64,000 nt of DNA from Nannobrachium achirus (GCA_963921795.1 OY997645.1:27911659-27975658); one strand, 5' to 3'; positions 1 to 11,449 are shown, numbered from the stretch's first letter. Notes: generated by a model not told the origin, from the letters alone. Numbers and translations are program-made.

Positions 1-168
1 GGGTTTTTAATTATTCTGAATCCATTTCAAGCATTTGTTTTGCATGAAAAATATTCCTTGGCGATGACTCGTCACTAAACAATAGTCTCTTTTGGGCCGT
101 TTTTAACCCAAGGAATATTTTTCGTGCAAAACAAATGCTTGAAATGGATTCAGAATATTAAAAACCCC
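1..168. mobile_element. Foldback (hairpin) element, left edge cut by window
   Basis: Positions 1-61 and 108-168 are near-perfect inverted repeats of about 60 bp separated by a 46-bp loop. The left arm starts GGGTTTTTAATTATTCTGAA and the right arm ends with its complement. No ORF is present. The structure fits a short foldback or MITE-type element; whether more of it lies left of base 1 cannot be seen, so no target duplication can be tested. Confidence 0.8.
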
Positions 169-460
169 TAGTTTGACCCCTCACATGCCACTTAAAGCAG
201 ATTTTTTTTGGGGGGGGGGTATTTTTTTCCTTTATAGTTTAGTGCAGGGTTCCCCAAATAGTTTTCCACAAGGTCCAAATTATGTCTACGGTACCAAGCA
301 GAGGGCCACAACATTGCAGGGGGCGACGGTGGCGTTTCCGCTACTCCAGCAACAGTTCAGATATCGTCACTGTCGGGCAGAAACCTCGTATCTCCAAGTT
401 TCAAATGTGTACGTTTTTTGGTAAAGCAAAGCCCTGCTTCATCATACAAGATTGTCGTAC
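169..460. other. Anonymous repeat-derived sequence
   Basis: No gene is seen. A G/T run sits at about 206-220. CAGGGTTCCCCAAATAG at 245 resembles the end of a hAT-type MITE, but a matching right end was not found. The segment around 421-505 is also present, reversed, at about 15713-15830, so it belongs to a dispersed repeat. Confidence 0.6.
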
Positions 461-505
461 AAAACTAGTGAAAACAGACGATCTACAAGCACACAACGCC
501 TCGCA
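461..505 (+). repeat. Portable hairpin, half copy (PH1)
   Basis: One arm of the recurrent palindrome: CTAGTGAAAACAGACGATCTACAAGC followed by a CACAACGCCTCGC tip. The second arm is absent. Its 5' flank (AAGCCCTGCTTCATCATACAA) matches the reversed flank of the copy at 15713, so the two share one parent element. Confidence 0.75.
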
Positions 506-631
506 TCAGTACATTTTTTAGATGATAAATACAAAACGAACCGTTTTGGACATACAAGGTTTCCACCCAACAATGACGATATACTAGTGTTGTTGCTGTT
601 CTTATACTACCATTATTACTGGGGTTGGTGT

Positions 632-1491
632 GGGCCAATAGCCCTAATCGGGAGATAAGCGACCGTAGGTTGCTCATCTCCACAAATAGGGCAAAAATTT
701 GTTTTTCCAAAATCTTCCTGATCCATGTTGATGACATGAGTGTAGACATGCTGTGTAGTGATTTTCGTGATTTTAGGGCAAAATCTGTAGGAGCAGTGTC
801 CAAAAATGTGTTTTAAAAATTGGCCTGAAGGTGGCGCTAGAAGAGGGCCATGTGAGAAATGAGGGGTGGGGTCTCGGCGTTGCCTTGGCGGACGAATAGG
901 TAGCGGCCCCGGCTCTCCCGGACGCTCCTAGCCCGAGTTACGGCATTTTATGTGAGCTGCAGTGGAGGGGGTCCTCCACTGGGGGTGCCACCACTTTTGC
1001 ATCCGTCCTGGAGCACCAGGAGTGGGTGGTCCCCAGGAATTCCCCGTGAGCAACCCCGTTGGGGTGGTCATTTGGTCATTTTTGCACATTTGGTCATTTT
1101 TTACACCTGGGGTCCCCCAGGGTCCTGGGGGTCCCTGGAGCTCCGGGGGTCCTTGGAGGTTGTAGTTTGCCAGGTAAGGAGTGTGTGTGCAAAAGGTGGC
1201 ATGGATGGGGGCAACGGTTGTGGAGATATGAGCAGGGCAAAAGTGTGACGTGTCACTCACGGAGGGACATTTTTTTACACCTGGGGGTCCCCCAGGGACC
1301 TGGGGGTCCCTGGAGCTCTGGGGGTCCTTGGAGGTTGTAGTTTGGCAGGTAAGGAGTGTGTGTGCAAAATTTGGCATGGATGGGGGCAACGGTTGTGGAG
1401 ATATGAGCAGGGCAAAAGTGTGACTGACTCACAGACAGACAGACGGACAGCCGGTGGAGGTTTTGGTAGTAAATGCGACCTACGGTCGCAA
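632..1491 (-). mobile_element. Helitron-like element H1 (non-autonomous)
   Basis: Read on the minus strand it begins TTGCGACCGTAGGTCGCA (a 5' palindrome) after an A. It runs through a GTCTGTCTGTC-type tract, then a GC-rich block. It ends with a hairpin (651-683, 12 of 14 arm positions matching the perfect hairpin of H2) followed by a short tail. The GC-rich block with CCTGGGGGTCCC motifs occurs twice, at about 1098-1247 and 1276-1423. One copy of the roughly 130-bp unit found as an array in H2 lies at about 700-840. No Rep or helicase coding is visible. The 3' end is mutated (CTATTGG), so the family call rests on the better copies. Confidence 0.6.
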
Positions 1492-1620
1492 TAATACATG
1501 ACCGTCATGTTTCAACCTGAGATCCAGTGGAGTATCCGCGCCTCAACGGTTTGAGCTACAAATGTCAGATTTAAAAAATAAAGTGCTTACCCAAGTCTCC
1601 TTTTACTCAGAAATGACGCC

Positions 1621-2294
1621 TGTTACGACCTTATATGGTGTCTAGAGGCTAAAAGGAGTAACATGATGTGAAAAGTATGACAAACCAGAGTAACCAAAAA
1701 GTTGACATTTATTAAGGTCAAACAAGGGTTAAATTAACAGGGAAAACTCAACTTCAGGGTTGCCAAAGCCAAAATACGCCCTACCTGCAAATAAAAAGCT
1801 AGACTACACACCCAAAACAAAAGTACAATCTAAGCTCCTTACCTCAACAAAACAGTCAGAAAAGGGGGGAGTAAAATAAATGGCAGCACACCCCTACATG
1901 TTTCCCTTTAAAATGGAAATGGTTTGTAATGCAGTCAAGTTTCTTAACTAATGGTCACTAGTGTTAGAATCTGACTTTAAAACACACAGTAATTAAAGCC
2001 ATCTTAGCACAAAGCAGCAGACGGGCACACAGCCTATAGACTCAAAAACACTAGCCACAAACAGAAGGGTTTCAGCATAGGTGACGGATGGCAAGAGGGC
2101 TGAAGTGGTGTTCGTCTCAGGCTTTTATGCTGGCTGGTTGATTGGGGTAAGGAGACCTAGGTGTGTCCCCAATCTCCTCGCCCCTCCTCCAATCTCAACT
2201 GCCACTCCCCAATTTCCAGGCACTGAAAACACTCAGAGGGAGAAAACAATGAGGCCAGGAAACACTCAATATGAGGCCAACTAGGGCCGTAACA
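1621..2294. mobile_element. Solo LTR of an LTR retrotransposon
   Basis: The segment begins TGTTACGACC and ends GGCCGTAACA, so its 10-bp ends are inverted repeats with one mismatch and have the TG...CA form of an LTR. It is flanked by the identical 5-bp sequence ACGCC at 1616-1620 and 2295-2299. No gag/pol sequence or second LTR is adjacent, so this looks like a solo LTR left by recombination. A 5-bp duplication is usual for Ty3/gypsy and several other LTR groups; the exact family is not recognised. Strand is undetermined. Confidence 0.8.
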
Positions 2295-2718
2295 ACGCCG
2301 TTCAACGATAATTACACACCGCTCCCGGATTGTTTAAATAAAAAGCATTTTTATCCTCGTATTTCCTGAATTTCCCCCTCTAGTGGACAGTCGCGTCATC
2401 TCCGGTCGCTCATTGTAGTGAAGACTTTATTAGAAGTTTGCATAGAAAAAGGTACAGTTTCATGACGGTACAGTACACTGGTACAAGGTCAACTAAAAGG
2501 AGATCCTAGTAAGCTTTTCGGCTTATTTACACAGGAAACCATTTAAGTATATCTCATATAACATTGAATGATAGATGGATAGAACACAGTACTAGTATGC
2601 AGTATAGTCAGAAAAAAAAACAGTGCAGAAAAATATCTACAGTAGATATTTACAATAGAAGGGTCAGGGCTGGGCTAGGTTTGTTTTTACTAGTTACGAG
2701 CGGCTGCCGCCTGTAAAA
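2295..2718. other. Anonymous sequence, probably LINE 3' region
   Basis: No gene is visible. The part next to 2719 contains an A-run (2612-2620) and the short palindrome ATATCTACAGTAGATAT. It lies immediately 3' of the minus-strand LINE reading frame, so it is plausibly its 3' untranslated tail, but no element end could be fixed. Confidence 0.45.
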
Positions 2719-3990
2719 TCAGGGCGATTTTAAAGGATGTAAGGGATATAACGGTAAGGCGTTCCACATTTTGGTGGTATAGCAGGAGAATGAGTTTGAC
2801 CCTTTGTTTGAGCTGACTCTGGGTTGAACTTGATCTGTGGTGCTGCCTCTGGTGTTGTAATTGTGGACATCCTTAACGTTTTTAAAGTATTTTGTCAGGT
2901 ACATGGGTATCTTAGAGGTGTAGTGTATCTTGTACACCAGGCCATTTGCAAGATGTATACTCTGTCATCTACTCTGAGCCACCCCACGCTTAACTGGTGA
3001 GTAGCGGTGAGGTGAGTCTGATAGGAAAGGTTAAGCAGGACCGTAATTAGTTTGTTTTGGGCTGTCTGGAGCTTTGTTTTTAAGTTCACCTCCACCGCCA
3101 ATTCCCTCCCCTCCAGGTAAGACTGCATCCAACTCACTCACTGCTGCGCTGTCAAGAAAGACCGATAGCTTTTAATTTCTCAATCATGTGTGATTTACGT
3201 CAATGCCAAATGCCTTCTGGAGGTCCATCATGACCATGCTGCTATATTTTTGATTTGGTCAGTCAAATAGAGAAGGCATGTGTCAGTGGAATGGGATTTT
3301 CTGAATCCAGATTGGAACTCATAAATCTGATTTTTCTCATTGAAATATCTTGCAATCTGTTCGTAGACTATTTTTTCCATGACTTTGTATAGCACTAAGA
3401 ATGGAAATGGGGCGGTAGTTGCCAGGGTCTAGTTTGCTACCTTCTTTGTGCAGGGGCGTTACTTTTGCTGGTTTGAAGTCCTGGGGGACATGACCCTGTT
3501 TGATGGATAGGTTAATTATGTAGGTAATGATTGGAGCAATGGACACAGCCGAGTCTCTGAGAAATCTAGCAGGAATTTTATCAAGGCTAGTGGCCTTGTA
3601 TTGAGGTATGGCACCATTTAAAAAAAAAATACTTTGTCAGTTGTCACCATGGCGAGTTTAAAATCATCTTTGCTAACCCCTAGTTTTTTGTAGTATTTAT
3701 TAACGAACTCTTCACCATACTGCCCAGATTGGGCGGACAGTCCGTTAACCAGTGATTTGGCTATGGTGGTAAAGTTTTTGTTAAGATGGATGGGTAGCCA
3801 CTTCAAGTTTGTCAGAAATGAAAGTGGCGGCCGTTTTGATGTTTATGTTGTGGCATATGGTTTTACGTTTTAAGCCTAATTGATTGTTAAGTAACTTCCA
3901 CAGGTCACGTGGTTTGTTTTTGTTTTCATCAATTTTGTCGTCGATGTAGGTTTTTGTCTGGTTGTCTGGTTTCTAAGTTTCTTCCCCTGA
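2719..3990 (-). pseudogene. LINE ORF2 reverse-transcriptase remnant
   Basis: Several minus-strand frames join into a non-LTR retrotransposon ORF2. At about 3337-3546 the translation has the RT signature FKPAKVTPLHKEGSK then NYRPIS. At about 3200-3330 EFQSGFRKSHSTDTCLL is followed by an MMDLQKAF-type block. At 2719-3137 there is a C-terminal tail ending in YNTRG and TKMWNALP. The frames are broken by shifts and a stop. The stretch between the DLQKAF block and the tail, where the catalytic YADD box belongs, is missing. The element is therefore dead. It belongs to the broad jockey/CR1/L2/Rex-type LINEs; I cannot name the clade. Confidence 0.85.
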
Positions 3991-5042
3991 GCAGTAAGAT
4001 GCTTGAGGTGGGTTTTGAGGTCAGAGTTGAAACATTTATCCACAGGTCAGCCTGTGGAGAAGAGTTGCCTGCCCAGCATGGCATTGTGTCGGAAGTTTCC
4101 CCATCTTTTCTCCTGGATACAGAGGCAAAGAACCAAAACCCGTCCCAGGTGGTATGCGCCAGTGACTCCATTCTTGCAGACTACAAACTCAGTCCATGAT
4201 TTGCTGTGTGCTGCTTCAGTTTTCGCTTGCCAAAGTACAAAGTATATAGGCCTACTGTATCAAGGCTACATGGTATGGAGTGACTGATCGCCAGTACAAC
4301 ATACTGTAGGCCTACAACAAATCTCCAAAAAGCTTAAAGAGCATTACAGAAGGAACCTTACCTGACTATCTGCTTTGTACCTTCTTCTACATAGCACCAT
4401 TGGTTTGTTTTTTCAGCGGTCTCAAACTTTTTGGACTTTTGACTACACTACTTTTCTAGTAAGGCCGGGACAAGGTGCATTATGAATGAACCACTTAAGC
4501 ACACATTTTAAATCTATAGTCAACTTCACTTTCATAATGTGAATAATAGCATCATATATCATCGGGTGTCATTTGCTTTTTCAATATTAATACAAACTTT
4601 TACACAAGTCATTTCGATTTTAGGACTCAATTAGACCATATGAGAGTGTACAAATCGAACCAAAATGGACCCATTTGGGTCCCTTTGTCGCATATATATA
4701 TATATATCTTTACTGTACATTAGTGTAAATAACAGTAAGCAAAACAAAGCATGTGACTATAATGTGCCTGTTTATATAATCCTTTTATTCATTATTTTGT
4801 AAAACAAGCTATAATGTTACCCACAAGCCCTTGGTCTTCGACTCAGCAAGCAACGGAGCAGCAGTCTATATAATTGGTGCAGAAATTGGCCACCTGTTGA
4901 CTTTCGACAAATCATTTTGTTGCCAGTAAATGGGATACCTGCCTCGAGAGCCGAGATGGAGTGCCGAGTCTGGAAAAGACATTAGAGACCTTAGCAAAAC
5001 GCTCATTGCTCTGGATTTATTTTTTCTAACTATCTATTTTTC
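3991..5042. other. Intergenic, no gene seen
   Basis: No supported gene. The part up to about 4200 may still be LINE-derived. A short (AT)n run lies near 4690-4708. The remainder is AT-rich sequence with no recognised feature. Confidence 0.6.
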
Positions 5043-5158
5043 GGCCATATTCACCGGGCGCCCATGTTTGAATTTTGCATTGAAAAACCCGGGTGGCAAC
5101 GGGGTGGCATTTCACTAACTTAATGGCAAGATGGCCGCCGGGCCGGGTGAATATGGTC
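5043..5158. repeat. Short inverted-repeat element
   Basis: GGCCATATTCACCGGGC at 5043-5059 is the reverse complement, with few differences, of the sequence at 5141-5158. The loop of about 80 bp includes CGGGTGGCAACGGGGTGGCA. It looks like a small MITE-like hairpin; its family is not recognised. Confidence 0.55.
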
Positions 5159-5455
5159 TATTGGTATGTTTTTTTTGTCCCGCTGGGGTATAAAAAAAAA
5201 GGTATTTGGCTTTGTTGTGCCGGCTGCCAGGGTTGTCTGCTCCTTGATCTTGTTCTTACGAACTGTTCTCTTGAATACAATGAAATTGTATTTATTTGTT
5301 TTATTTTCCTTACTCTTTCTTTTCAGACTCTAGACTCTTAAGGCTTAGGCTACACAGGCCCACATTTAACAGTAGTAAACAAGCAACACCCCCTGTCCTT
5401 ATATCATAGTTATCATAGTTCTTGGAGGCCAATGTATGATGTCAGTACTATAACA

Positions 5456-6481
5456 CTAGTAAGACGCCTCAGGGCGACATGTGACCTCGCCCTAAGGGGC
5501 GATGTCGCACCATCTATCCAGTGATGTATATCGGACCATTACCCATATATGGATGGAGACCCCTGCATGATAGTCAGCAATGTTATGTCAAAACGTGCCC
5601 ATATATGGGCATTACAAAATATGGGCATTCCCAGATATGTCCTTAATATTGATGACATTGGGACAGGGATCTCCATATATGGGCATAAAATGTATGTTAA
5701 TTAGTAAAGCCAAGCAGGGCCTTGGCAAGTTAGGGCCTGGGTTTGATGCCTGGGGATCTCCATATATGGGCATAAGGGGGTACCCTAACAGGGCATCATC
5801 TGGGAATGCCCATATACTGTATAATATACAGCAGGGGTGCCCACACTTTTTTGACTTGAGAGCTACTTTTAAAATGACCAGCTCAACATGATCTACCCAC
5901 CCCAAAAAATGAGTTACCCGAACAGGCTTTGGAATAGTGGCACTGGCATAACATATAATACAAGCTCACTTTGTCTTGAAATGGGAAATAGTGTGGGGAA
6001 AAGTCTTCATCCCATTCTGTATGGAAGTGGTATGTTTTCTGGTTCTTATAATGCTACTGACTACTGAAAAAAGCATTGCATTGCAGGGGATGCCTAGAAG
6101 CCATGAAGGACAGGCCCTTCTTATGTCAATCAATCAAGTCACCTCTTTATATTTTAATTATATATTTTTTAAGGGCTTGTCATGTGATCTACCTGCACAC
6201 CCTTGGTGATCTACTGGTAGATCACGATCTACCCTGATATACAGTATCTGAACCAGCCACACAGATATGGGCCATGCCTTTGCCATCTGGCCAGTGATAT
6301 ATATCGAAAACGGATACCCATATATGGACTTTTACATAGGTGATGTCACCTGTGATATCACCTGTGACAGTGGGTATAATCTTTGATGAGGTGATGTCAC
6401 GTGATGTCACGTGACATCACTTCCTGTACGGACGGACAAGCTGCGACATTTCTCATGGTATACTGCGACCTTCGGTCTCAA
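5456..6481 (-). mobile_element. Helitron-like element H6, interrupted by a hAT insertion
   Basis: On the minus strand its 5' end reads TTGAGACCGAAGGTCGCAG. Its 3' end reads GAGGCGTCTTACTAG followed by T, with a hairpin (plus-strand about 5480-5510, arms GTGACCTCGCCC and GGGCGATGTCGC) about 24 nt before the end. The interior matches H5 (TAGGTGATGTCACCTGTGAT and relatives) and contains five exact CCATATATGG decamers at 5543, 5599, 5673, 5760 and 6318. The element is split by a 405-bp hAT MITE. No protein is encoded. Confidence 0.7.
5832..6236. mobile_element. hAT-type MITE nested in H6
   Basis: It starts CAGGGGTGCCCACAC and ends ACCCTG. It is flanked by perfect 8-bp direct repeats ATATACAG at 5824-5831 and 6237-6244. 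An 8-bp duplication with CAGGGG-type ends is characteristic of the hAT superfamily. No transposase is encoded. Its position inside H6 shows that it inserted after H6 did. Confidence 0.85.
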
Positions 6482-6809
6482 AAAATAATCATATTGATGA
6501 TTTTTGGTTGTGCTGCTGTGTACTGCACTCCCTTAGGTCCTCAGTAACCTTGCGTAGCCAGGCATACTCATCTGGGTCCTCAGCGACACACACGCCAAGT
6601 TTGAATTTGATTGGTTGGTTCTCGAGATAAGCAGGGCCGGGTAAAGACAGACAGACACAGATTCTCTGCATGTACAGATAGATAGATGTCTCAAGACATC
6701 GGTAGTTAACTAATGTAAGACTTGCAGCATCATTGATACTTGGTTTTCTTTATTTTGCCCTTATGTTTACTTTTTTCTATTGTGACAATTAATTTAAATA
6801 TTATTAATT
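6482..6809. other. Intergenic, divergent repeat
   Basis: No gene seen. The segment at about 6490-6680 includes AAGACAGACAGACACAG and resembles the style of the neighbouring repeat families without a clear match. Confidence 0.5.
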
Positions 6810-6820
6810 AATAAGGTGGG

Positions 6821-6960
6821 CCGTGGTCCAGCGGTCCAGGCAAGCACATCACAGGTTTGACTACCGTTCCTGACAATCTTTGCTGCATGTTTCTCCCCAT
6901 CTCTCTCTCTGTTTCCTGTCTTTCGCCAAAAAAGCCCCCCAAAATATCTTAGAAAATAAA
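6821..6960 (+). mobile_element. SINE, degenerate tRNA-like head
   Basis: A 140-bp unit begins CCGTGGTCCAGCGG, passes through a CTCTCTCTCTGTTTCCTGTC section, and ends in an A-rich tail. It lies between 11-bp direct repeats AATAAGGTGGG at 6810-6820 and 6961-6971. The duplication length and A-rich tail fit LINE-mediated retroposition of a SINE. The head is too decayed to assign a parental tRNA. Confidence 0.75.
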
Positions 6961-6971
6961 AATAAGGTGGG

Positions 6972-7737
6972 CATAATAAGCTTTGTCTTCAGCCTATAAC
7001 CTTTCGACCAATAGATGTTGCCTTTATTCTGTGTGTTAAACTGTTTTATTAAATCATGACTGTCAGGTGAAATAAAGATGAGCAGCTGAGCAAGAGCAGA
7101 GTGCGGGATTTTTTGTTCATGAAATATCTTTTCATGATTGCCTCAGTATTCACTATCCAACGCACCTGCACCCATCCAGTGGATGTGCGAATATTTCCCT
7201 TACATAGATTAAATCATGACCAAAAACAACTATAAGTTATAGGTTGACAACTAAGCATTTCAAAATCTACTTTAGCATGAACTGGAAGCAAGTGAAGGGA
7301 GGAAAGAATAGGGGTAAATATGTCATATTTGTTAGTTGTAGTTTTGCACAAGTTTAGTTCTACTAATACTGCCATTAGGTAGGTGAACAGTACATTAAAG
7401 CTTGGAATCAATTCTGAAGTTTTATATAGAACCTCTGCAGTTGCTATTAATTGTTATTAATGTGCTTTGGCCAAGTACTTTTCTGTTATGGTAAACTTGA
7501 CTTCATTCTTTCACATTTTTGGAAATCTGCCACAAGGTGGCAGCCTAACCCTTTTCACTCCAAAGACTATCAAGTCATATTATTGAAGAATAATCTTTAC
7601 CTAACTAGCTACCATATTCAATGGTGTTACATTTTAAATCCCTGTGAATATAAATTAAGCATTGTGGACAGAAGGCCAAAACAGGAACATATCACTCTAC
7701 TAGCAGGCTATACATTAGAAACTGCTTCATTCTCCTC
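6972..7737. other. Intergenic, no gene seen
   Basis: AT-rich sequence with only short ORFs that have no recognisable domain or coding bias. No repeat with definable ends was found. Confidence 0.6.
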
Positions 7738-8105
7738 CGCGTCATCAGTGCCCATATACCCTATGTGGGGTTGGCAAAAAGGCCTTTCTGTGTGGAGTTT
7801 GCATGTTCTCCCCATGTCCCCTAGGGTATAGGTACTAGGTACGCTCACAAAAAACATGCAGTAATCCTGGTCTCTATACTGCCTCCCCCTGGCCAGCTGG
7901 GGCGCCTGATGGAGGGGAAAGGAACTGGTTGGAATAATGTGTTCCTTCCACGCGCTACGTCCAACCAGGGAAACTCCCCCCCTGTCAGGTGAAAAGAAGC
8001 AACTTGGACTCCTCATGCTTTGAAGGAAGCATGAGGTCAGTCCGTTGCTCTCCCCAGGTTGGCATAGGGAGTGTAGCGCCCAGGATTACATTAGATAATT
8101 GCCAC
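7738..8105 (+). mobile_element. tRNA-derived SINE S1, 5' truncated
   Basis: It shares long collinear blocks with S2 at 37195-37690, which lies in the opposite orientation. These include TGTGTGGAGTTTGCATGTTC, CATGCAGTAATCCTGGTCTC, CTGGCCAGCTGGGGCGCCTG and a 3' GCGCCCAGGATTACA block. The tRNA-like head present in S2 is missing here. The central block is a familiar fish SINE segment, but I do not assign a family name. Confidence 0.75.
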
Positions 8106-8338
8106 CGGGTGAAAAATGGTTTACAAAATTGTGGAATAAAAATTATAGATGAAAAAAAAAAAAAAAACTGCTTCATGTGCATTCTTCGCACAATATTTAG
8201 AATGACTTGCCTGTGTGGTAAATCTCTAATGATAACACGTTATCCTCTAGCATTACTTGTTTTTTACTTTTTGACGTATATCACATTTTCAAGATGATGT
8301 CGGCAGCAAGGTGTGGTTCTTAGTGCTCAAGCATGACG
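8106..8338. other. Intergenic with A-run
   Basis: A poly-A run at about 8152-8166 may mark the tail of the preceding SINE. No gene is seen. Confidence 0.5.
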
Positions 8339-8530
8339 ATGTGTAGCTTTGCATGTACCTGTATATGAGTGAGTGTGGGTTTGTGCAATGTTTCTATGGG
8401 CCTTTCAACAAGCAAGACTTTGGATTTAACTACTTAAACTCCATACATTGTTGAGTCCTGAGGGACTCAACAATGTATGGGGTTTAAGTGGTTAAACTCA
8501 CTCATACAGGTACATGCAAAGCTACACATC
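8339..8530. mobile_element. Foldback element, asymmetric hairpin
   Basis: The outer arms at 8339-8374 (GATGTGTAGCTTTGCATGTACCTG) and 8495-8530 are inverted copies. The inner arms around 8427-8459 and 8463-8494 pair around ACATTGTTGAGTCC/GGACTCAACAATGT. About 53 bp (8375-8427) is present only on the left side, so the hairpin is asymmetric. No coding capacity. Confidence 0.8.
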
Positions 8531-9648
8531 TTCTCTATACCAGTGTCTTTTCTGTTTTTGTCTGCATAAAAATAGCCCATCTACAAGCCATACTGTACTC
8601 TATTTTCTTGCCGTATGATGGAAACATACTGTATAGACCTCTAAACTCTTCATAAGCCTCTCAGAAGATTTGTGTTATTAGTCTTTCATCACTTTCTACA
8701 TTTACATAATTACATTTACAGTAGACGCTGCTGCTCTCATGCATGCTGTCATCTTGTGTCATGCAAACACTCTTATGCATGACTGCAGACCCACAGACCC
8801 ACATGTCATGCATGTCACACGTGAGCTCAAACCGCATGCATGCCTGCACGGCACACGCACGCACGCCATGGCACTATATCAGTGCTCAAACATTTACAAA
8901 TGTATTGAAGCAAACAATGTGCTCTTAGTGACTTAGCTAAACGGAAGTGGATGATAAAGTTGGGTCAAATACACTAGATACCATGGAAAATGCAGGGCAT
9001 TCAAAAAGCCAAATATGGATACAATGATTTTTTTAGAGATGCTTAGCTGGAATTAGATCTGGTTAGACTGTGAGCATGTTTCCTTTCACATACTGTTGTA
9101 AATCTGAAATCACTGCCAGATTAGTGAAACCAGTCCTGACGAATCCTGGTATTTAGGCATGTCCTGTTGAAATAATCCTCTTGTGGAGGGTTTTACTGCT
9201 AATATGAATCAACGAACTGAATTGGGAAAAAATATTATCCTGTGGCACTCTAGCATTTTCCCACTTCATCAAGAGGCCCACACTATCACCGCCTGAAATT
9301 AATTAATTAATTTGACTGATTATGTTTTTCTCCATCACCCCATCAATATATAAGAACATGGAACTGAGTCTGAACACACCAGGCAATATTGTTATAATTC
9401 ACCCTTGTCCATTTGTAAAATGTGTTGCAGACACAGTTTAATAATAACAAAATAAAAAAAGGTAAATAAATGGTGCATTTAATATAGAGCCTCCTTCCAA
9501 AGCACAACCTATGTATACAATGTGCCTTACATTCACCCATTTACACAGACATTCACATACCGAAGAGAGAGGAAACCATGTAAGGCACTAACCAGCTACA
9601 TGGGCACAGTTAGACAGTCCAAAGATACTTCAACACTAACCCAAGGGC
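8531..9648. other. Intergenic, no gene seen
   Basis: Low-complexity CATGCATG-type sequence lies around 8740-8870. No convincing ORF or bounded repeat was found. Confidence 0.6.
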
Positions 9649-9671
9649 GGGGGGGGGGGGGGGGGGGGGGG
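9649..9671 (+). repeat. Homopolymer run of 23 G
   Basis: An uninterrupted G-tract that could form a quadruplex on this strand and is prone to length error in sequencing. It lies within a dispersed repeat segment (about 9540-9720). Confidence 0.9.
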
Positions 9672-10378
9672 ATCAGATCTTCCGATTCCCAAGTGGCAGC
9701 TAGGGTTAGGGCCACTGCCACCCCCGCCTCTAGAAAACAGTTGGATTGCCACATTTTGACTGCTAAGCTGCAGTTCCCTGAAGTTGACCTTTCCAGGTCG
9801 AAACATTGTTTTTTTTTAATAAATCCTGCATCGTGGCTACGAGTGTGTAGCCTTTTCTTTCGTTTTTCTTTTGACTGCTGAGCTGCTGCAATCTAGTTCA
9901 TCCTTTGGGCGATGCAAACAATCACAACTGGCCACCATTTCAAAGCTTTTGTCCTCTCTATTCATCCCAAAGTATTATCACACAAAAGGGGTGGGGGGAG
10001 CTTACTGTAGGTTATAATTCATGATAATATTCAGTTGATAACTAAAAAGTGGTCACTTTGTGTCATTTCTGCATTACAGTACATGTACAACGGATCAAGG
10101 GGGGGATTTTCTTTGCTGCTAGTTGTTTCCCGGCAACACCTCACTTTTTGACATCCACCAGGAAAAGGAGGCAAAGACGCTTATTACAGAATACAGGTAT
10201 GGAAATTTACTGTAAGTATGTCCATTTCAGACACAATAACACGACTTCATCAGGATGTTTGTTATTGTTTAGAATCAATTTCTGTCTCGTCACAAGAGTC
10301 CCTTTGTTATTATTATTATTCGGTAACCTTAGCATGCTCTCTGTCTTTGTCTTCACTCTTCTCTGATGTAAAACATTA

Positions 10379-10380
<2 letters not shown>
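9672..10380. other. Intergenic, no gene seen
   Basis: Contains CTAGGGTTAGGGCC (about 9701) and short ORFs without recognisable domains. Nothing can be assigned. Confidence 0.6.

Positions 10381-10441
<61 letters not shown>
10380..10441. repeat. (ACGC)n-(AC)n compound microsatellite
   Basis: About 29 bp of ACGC units pass directly into AC dinucleotides up to 10441. Apparent ORFs across it are repeat artefacts. Confidence 0.95.
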
Positions 10442-10443
<2 letters not shown>

Positions 10444-11449
10444 CCTGATATTGAAAAGCATCTCAAGGTTTCTGGAAGCTGCATGCATCACTGTCTCCTT
10501 TCATCCTGGCCAATCAGTGAACAGAGGACCATGTCACTGGGTATTTCCTTTTTTACCGCAGAGAGGGAAAGGGAGTATGGTAGAGATATGCGGAAAAGAA
10601 ACGGCTGAATTGGAGAAAGGGGGCATGAAACTCAGCATATGACAGGAAAAAAAAGGAAATGATGGTGCAGGTTGAGGCGAGGCCAGTTGCTACAGTGACG
10701 TATGTGTGCTCACTGTGCGTCAGCCTAGAGCCCAACGTCACACGGTATATCCACCAATGAGAGGCGGAGAAATGGGGCCACCTATGACATCAGTGCTGGC
10801 ATCAGCTGAGAGACGGAGGCTGTATGAGGGAGGTTTATGAAGAGCTGTCATGACTAGGAAAAGAGAAGGGAACATAACAATGCTCCAGTCAACAACGATA
10901 TAGGAAAATAGACCTCACAGAGCCTGGGTACTGTACTGTATCCACCTGCACTCATTTGCATATATTATAAACACAAGCAATTTTGCATATGAGCAAGAGC
11001 ACTTGCAAATGCAGTCATGCAGGTATGCAAGCACTCTTATATAGTATGAATTATTTTGTAAATTTATACTAAAAAATATATTACTATGATGGCTAGTGTA
11101 AATATACAGACATAATGTGCACATGCAGAGACTGATTGGGCATGAACATGCGCTTCCATTCAGTCAACTTGCTGAATTGTATCAATTCATTTTTGTTTAC
11201 TACTTTTCATTCGTTCAATCTTTATTTAACCAACACACAGACGTAAAGTGTGTTCAATAGCACTGAATTATGAAAATAAATAAATAATAATAACAATCAA
11301 AAACCTTAAAAATTGAGTTGTCTGGTTTTGGTTCGACAGCAACGTTATACAAATGTATCGATACTAACTGAAAATGACCTTTTGATCTTTTCAGTTTAAT
11401 TGTTGTTAATATTGCTCATTAGTTTAGTTGTTTTTGTTGGATCTATAGC
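10442..11449. other. Intergenic, no gene seen
   Basis: No supported gene. CTTTATTTAACCAACACACAG at about 11219 resembles a dispersed fish repeat end. The rest is AT-rich and unassigned. Confidence 0.55.

Noticed and set aside
928-1389. Proline/glycine-rich collagen-like frames (also 13166-14324)
   Set aside because: They come from the GC-rich CCCCAGG/CCTGGGG block of the Helitron-like elements, recur in both orientations in every copy, and are not collagen.
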